Origin: Martinezella calliandrae
Lineage (GTDB): Bacteria; Pseudomonadota; Alphaproteobacteria; Rhizobiales; Rhizobiaceae
DNA length: 64,000 nucleotides
Direction: 5' to 3'
Assembly (NCBI RefSeq): GCF_030272695.1
Contig: NZ_JARFYN010000021.1
Location: 33,472-97,471 of the forward strand
Positions 60,835 through 64,000 of the stretch are shown piece after piece (the first letter of the stretch is position 1; the number at the start of each line of letters is the position of its first letter). The notes beneath the pieces were generated by a model. The model saw only the letters and a program-made list of their open reading frames with translations. It made no database searches and was not told the origin of the DNA. A program made the translations under genes and the position numbers.

Positions 60835-62605
60835 GAGCGATGCGCGCCGCTTCGAGGCTGGAGGCGCCGGCGACGATACGGTCCGTGAGTGCTGTGGTTT
60901 CGGCCAAAATGTTTTCCGCGGCGAAGCGGCAGAGCGCTATGCGCTTGTCGCTCTCGCCATCCGAAGCCTCTGCCAGACCAGCTTTGGCGAGATAGCAGCC
61001 CGTCAGGACTAGACCGAAGAGCCGCTGATAGGGTGTGGCACCCGCCAAAGCCTCAGCGACACGGCGTTCCGCCTGACGCACCAACAGCCATTCGCTTGCC
61101 GCTTCGAGGTCGGTGATGGCAGCGTAAAGCCGTTCAGCCGTCTCGCCGAAACCGTCAAGATTGGATCTGGCAACGGCATCGGCGGTTTCTCGCAGCTCGT
61201 GGGCGAAGCCACGCACATGGTCGCCATTGGTAATTGTTAGCTTACGCGTTACCAGGTCGATCGCCTGGATGCCGTTGGTGCCTTCATAGATCGGCGCAAT
61301 GCGGGCGTCGCGCAGCAGGCGGGCCGCGCCCGTCTCCTCGATAAAGCCCATGCCACCATGCACCTGAATACCGAGCGAGGCGACATCGACGCCGGCATCG
61401 GTGGAAAACGACTTGGCGATCGGCGTCAGCAATGCGGCGCGCTCCTGCCAATGCCGCGCCCGGCCCGGATCGCGATGAGACATGTCGATGGCCTCCGCGC
61501 AGGCGTAGCAAATAGCGCGCGAGCCTTGCGTCAGCGCCTTCATGGTCAGCAGCATGCGAGCAATGTCGGGATGTTCGATGATAGGACTCATGCCTGCGCT
61601 CGTCGTACCCGGCGCCCGGCCCTGCGTGCGCTCTTTTGCGTAAGCGATGGCCTTTTGCGTGGCAGCCTCGGCGATCGCCACCCCCTGGATACCGACGGCG
61701 AGGCGCGCGTTGTTCATCATCGTGAACATGCAGGCGAGACCTTTATTCTCCTCGCCGACGAGCCAGGCCACAGCGCCCTTCTCGGCCCGGTATTTGCCGT
61801 CGCCGTAGACTATCGTGCAGGTCGGCGAGCCGTGGATGCCGAGTTTGTGCTCCAGCGAATGCGCGAAATAATCGTTGCGGGCGCCGAGCGAGCCGTCATC
61901 GTCGACAAGGAATTTCGGCACAAGAAACAGGGAGATGCCGCGCGTGCCCGCAGGCGCATCCTGCAGGCGAGCGAGCACGAAATGGACGATATTCTCCGCC
62001 GCCTCATGATCGCCCCAGGTAATGAAAATCTTCTGGCCGTACAGGCGATAGGTGCCGTCGTCGCGGCGTTCGGCGCGGGTGCGCAGCGCGCCAACATCTG
62101 AGCCGGCATGCGGCTCAGTCAGGTTCATCGTGCCGGCCCATTCACCGGAAACCAGTTTTGCCAAATATTTGCGCTTAAGGTCTTCGCTGCCGTGGGCGAT
62201 CAGCGCCTCGACCGCCCCCATGGTCAGCGTCGGCGCGAGGCCAAAGGCCATGGAAGCGGAATTCCACATTTCCAGCGTGGCGATATTCAACATGTGCGGC
62301 AGGCCCTGACCGCCAAACTCCTCCGGCGCACTCAGCCCGTTCCAACCGCCCGCGATCCAGTCGCGATAGAGCTTTTCCCAGCCATCCGGCAGCACCACCT
62401 TGCCATCGACGAGCTTCGCGCCCTGCCTGTCGCCGATCCCGGCCAGCGGTTCAATCACGTCCCCGGCGAAACGGCCGGCCTCCGTCAGGATGGCATCGAC
62501 GACATCGCTACTGAGATCGCCGAGGCGCCCCTCTTCGATGGCCTGCCCCATGCCGGCGACATGCTTCAGCGTAAACGCGATTTCCTCGACCGGCGCCTTG
62601 TACAT
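60827..62605 (-). CDS. Acyl-CoA dehydrogenase (large, with C-terminal extension; DmdC/FadE-like)
   Basis: A 592-residue flavoprotein. FAD/substrate motifs are MNLTEPHAGSDVGALRTRA, YGQKIFITWGDHE, and RLLRDARIAPIYEGTNGIQA with the C-terminal conserved EGTNGIQ loop. The catalytic base region lies shortly before the last motif. The C-terminal about 130 residues form the extra domain of long acyl-CoA dehydrogenases. Substrate chain is unknown. Coupled to the enoyl-CoA hydratase gene. Confidence 0.94.
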   Translation of the reverse strand: MYKAPVEEIAFTLKHVAGMGQAIEEGRLGDLSSDVVDAILTEAGRFAGDVIEPLAGIGDRQGAKLVDGKVVLPDGWEKLYRDWIAGGWNGLSAPEEFGGQGLPHMLNIATLEMWNSASMAFGLAPTLTMGAVEALIAHGSEDLKRKYLAKLVSGEWAGTMNLTEPHAGSDVGALRTRAERRDDGTYRLYGQKIFITWGDHEAAENIVHFVLARLQDAPAGTRGISLFLVPKFLVDDDGSLGARNDYFAHSLEHKLGIHGSPTCTIVYGDGKYRAEKGAVAWLVGEENKGLACMFTMMNNARLAVGIQGVAIAEAATQKAIAYAKERTQGRAPGTTSAGMSPIIEHPDIARMLLTMKALTQGSRAICYACAEAIDMSHRDPGRARHWQERAALLTPIAKSFSTDAGVDVASLGIQVHGGMGFIEETGAARLLRDARIAPIYEGTNGIQAIDLVTRKLTITNGDHVRGFAHELRETADAVARSNLDGFGETAERLYAAITDLEAASEWLLVRQAERRVAEALAGATPYQRLFGLVLTGCYLAKAGLAEASDGESDKRIALCRFAAENILAETTALTDRIVAGASSLEAARIALA

Positions 62606-62887
62606 GATCTTCTCCTCCGCGGTGATGATGCCGACAGTCTATCTCACCCAGGCTATCGGCTGCATGTTTATAACTATTTGATTTTTACGTAAACGTCAAT
62701 TTTACGAGGCAATCTCCATGGGACCAAAATTGCGTCCGCAACCCAGCAATTCGCCAAGCACCCGATCCTCCACCTGCGGCATATCCGCTCTCTTGCACTA
62801 TTGTTGCACCGCATATCGGACTTGCATAAACAACCGTCATGAATATTGACTATGGCAACTACCTCGATATTCGAACGACCCGGCGCC

Positions 62888-63889
62888 ATGAACACGTTTA
62901 CGTCAACCTCCATGATACCCGGTCTCGTCTGGGCTTATCGCCTGCGTCCCGGCGCGAACAAGCCCGAGCGGCTGGCGGATAACACCGACCGCATCAAGCT
63001 TTTTGCTGAGGACGGCTTTCTATGGCTGCATCTGAACCTCGTGGACGCACGCGTGCCCGCCTTTCTGGAGGATGCAACGGGGCTGAACGAAGCGGCTCGC
63101 ATGGCGCTCACGACGCATGAGACCCACGCGACCCTCACCGTTGACGAGCAGATGCTGTTCGGCACTCTGATCGATTTCCAGCGCGAATTCGACCAGGATA
63201 CCCGGGATATCGGCTGGCTGCATTTCGTGCTCACCGATCGGATGCTGATCACCACCCGCCTGCAGCCGCTGCGCAGTGTCGAGCGGGCGCGCATGCATAT
63301 CGAAAAAAATGCCGCCAAATTCTCCCGTCCACTCGATATTTTCGAACTGCTGGTCGTCGAGTTCCAGCGCACCTTGATCTCCTTGGTCATCGAGATGACC
63401 GAGGAAATGAACCTTATCGAGGATTTCGTTTACGAGACTGCGCCGCGCGACGAACGCCGGCGGCTGGCGCCCGTGCGCCGGACGATCGTGCGCCTGCACC
63501 GGCATCTACGCACCGTGTTGACGCTGATGCGCCGGGCCGGGGCATCCGACGACGAGGAGATGCCGCTCGGTTTCGAGGATGTCGCCAGCCGATTGACTGC
63601 CCGGCTTGAGGCAGTCGATCATGACGTCTACGCGCTACAGGAGCGGGCCAGGCTGCTGCACGAAGAAATCGACTCGAAGCTTTCCTCTGAGATCAACCGC
63701 CATCTCTACATCCTGTCCATCATGACGGCTTTCCTGTTACCGCCGACGCTGGTCACCGGCTTTTTTGGCATGAACACGTCGAATCTACCTTTTTCAGGTG
63801 GCAGCGGGGGCACTGGATATGCCATTGGCCTGATCATCGCCTCGATGGCGTTCGCCTGGTGGCTATTAAAGCGAGTAAATATTCTCTGA
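62888..63889 (+). CDS. CorA/ZntB-type divalent metal transporter
   Basis: A membrane protein of about 333 aa. The long cytosolic N-terminal domain (FLWLHLNLVDARVPAFLED, THETHATLTVDEQMLFGTLI) is followed by two C-terminal helices with the GMN signature in VTGFFGMNTSNLPFSG. The GMNT-type loop and overall form resemble ZntB-like members, which transport zinc; magnesium transport is also possible. ATG 62852 would add 12 residues. Confidence 0.9.
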   Translation: MNTFTSTSMIPGLVWAYRLRPGANKPERLADNTDRIKLFAEDGFLWLHLNLVDARVPAFLEDATGLNEAARMALTTHETHATLTVDEQMLFGTLIDFQREFDQDTRDIGWLHFVLTDRMLITTRLQPLRSVERARMHIEKNAAKFSRPLDIFELLVVEFQRTLISLVIEMTEEMNLIEDFVYETAPRDERRRLAPVRRTIVRLHRHLRTVLTLMRRAGASDDEEMPLGFEDVASRLTARLEAVDHDVYALQERARLLHEEIDSKLSSEINRHLYILSIMTAFLLPPTLVTGFFGMNTSNLPFSGGSGGTGYAIGLIIASMAFAWWLLKRVNIL

Positions 63890-64000
63890 CCGCAGGATAT
63901 GCATATCGGCATAGGGGGCGATCGTATTTGATCGCGCCCCTGCCACACCACCCGGCATGCGGGTCCGCACCGGGCGGTTCGAGAGATTGAGGTTAAGTGA
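63890..64000. other. Window end: imperfect hairpin and GC-rich repeat-like sequence
   Basis: A bulged hairpin GGGGCGATC (63915-63923) / GATCGCGCCCC (63930-63940) follows the transporter gene and may terminate it. The next bases (CACCCGGCATGCGGGTCC, CACCGGGCGGTTCGAG) resemble sequence seen near group II intron-type mobile elements, but too little is present to decide. Confidence 0.3.

Noticed and set aside
1..64000. CRISPR arrays, rRNA and tRNA genes
   Set aside because: No regularly spaced repeats and no cloverleaf-like or rRNA-like sequence was recognised by eye.

Overview
The window is high-GC alphaproteobacterial chromosome, almost certainly Rhizobiaceae (Rhizobium or a close relative). 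Evidence for this is the ctaC-ctaD-ctaB-ctaG-ctaE, SURF1, ispH, thrB, rnhA order, a BioMNY biotin importer, the TldD/IalB/MazG/DacC neighbourhood, an HDAC-like/xseB/dxs group, and rhizobial palindromic intergenic repeats. No rRNA, tRNA, CRISPR array, transposase or integrase was recognised.

Layout. 1-2970 (minus): partial epimerase, MocR regulator, azoreductase and acetyltransferase. 3114-13848 (minus): rnhA, thrB, ispH, SURF1, DUF983 and the aa3-type cytochrome c oxidase genes, including an easily missed 46-residue membrane protein. This block is interrupted at about 7035-8484 by a rubredoxin/metallo-hydrolase gene and decayed coding sequence. 14186-35273: mostly housekeeping genes (tldD, dacC-like, pdxH, dnaJ-like, fabI, aroC, a ribB/X fusion, bioMNY, HDAC-like, xseB, pirin). 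It also holds an unusual pair, a histidine-ammonia-lyase homologue without the MIO-forming triad next to an ornithine cyclodeaminase homologue. 35399-37315: dxs.

37342-56749 is an accessory region lying between dxs and the DUF4424-tlyA-RNA methyltransferase block. It carries a complete soluble diiron monooxygenase system of the propane/acetone (PrmABCD/MimABCD) type: hydroxylase large subunit, reductase, hydroxylase small subunit, coupling protein, amidohydrolase, DUF59 protein and dedicated GroEL-like chaperonin. A zinc alcohol dehydrogenase lies upstream, and two different sigma-54 activators flank the cluster. Good -24/-12 promoters precede both the dehydrogenase and the hydroxylase gene. 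Between them, divergent from the monooxygenase, is a compact minus-strand set of four genes (helical protein, coiled-coil protein, beta-propeller, 58-residue protein) with no function I recognise. This set is the best candidate here for an undescribed accessory system. The region ends with a LysR/quinone-reductase pair and the apparent tail of a deleted chemotaxis receptor gene.

57884-63889: tlyA and a TrmA-like methyltransferase, an enoyl-CoA hydratase/acyl-CoA dehydrogenase pair and a CorA/ZntB-type transporter. Working model (inference): an alkane or ketone inducer sensed by the N-terminal domains of the sigma-54 activators turns on the monooxygenase and the alcohol dehydrogenase. The DUF59 protein and chaperonin mature the hydroxylase, and the dehydrogenase oxidises the alcohol product.
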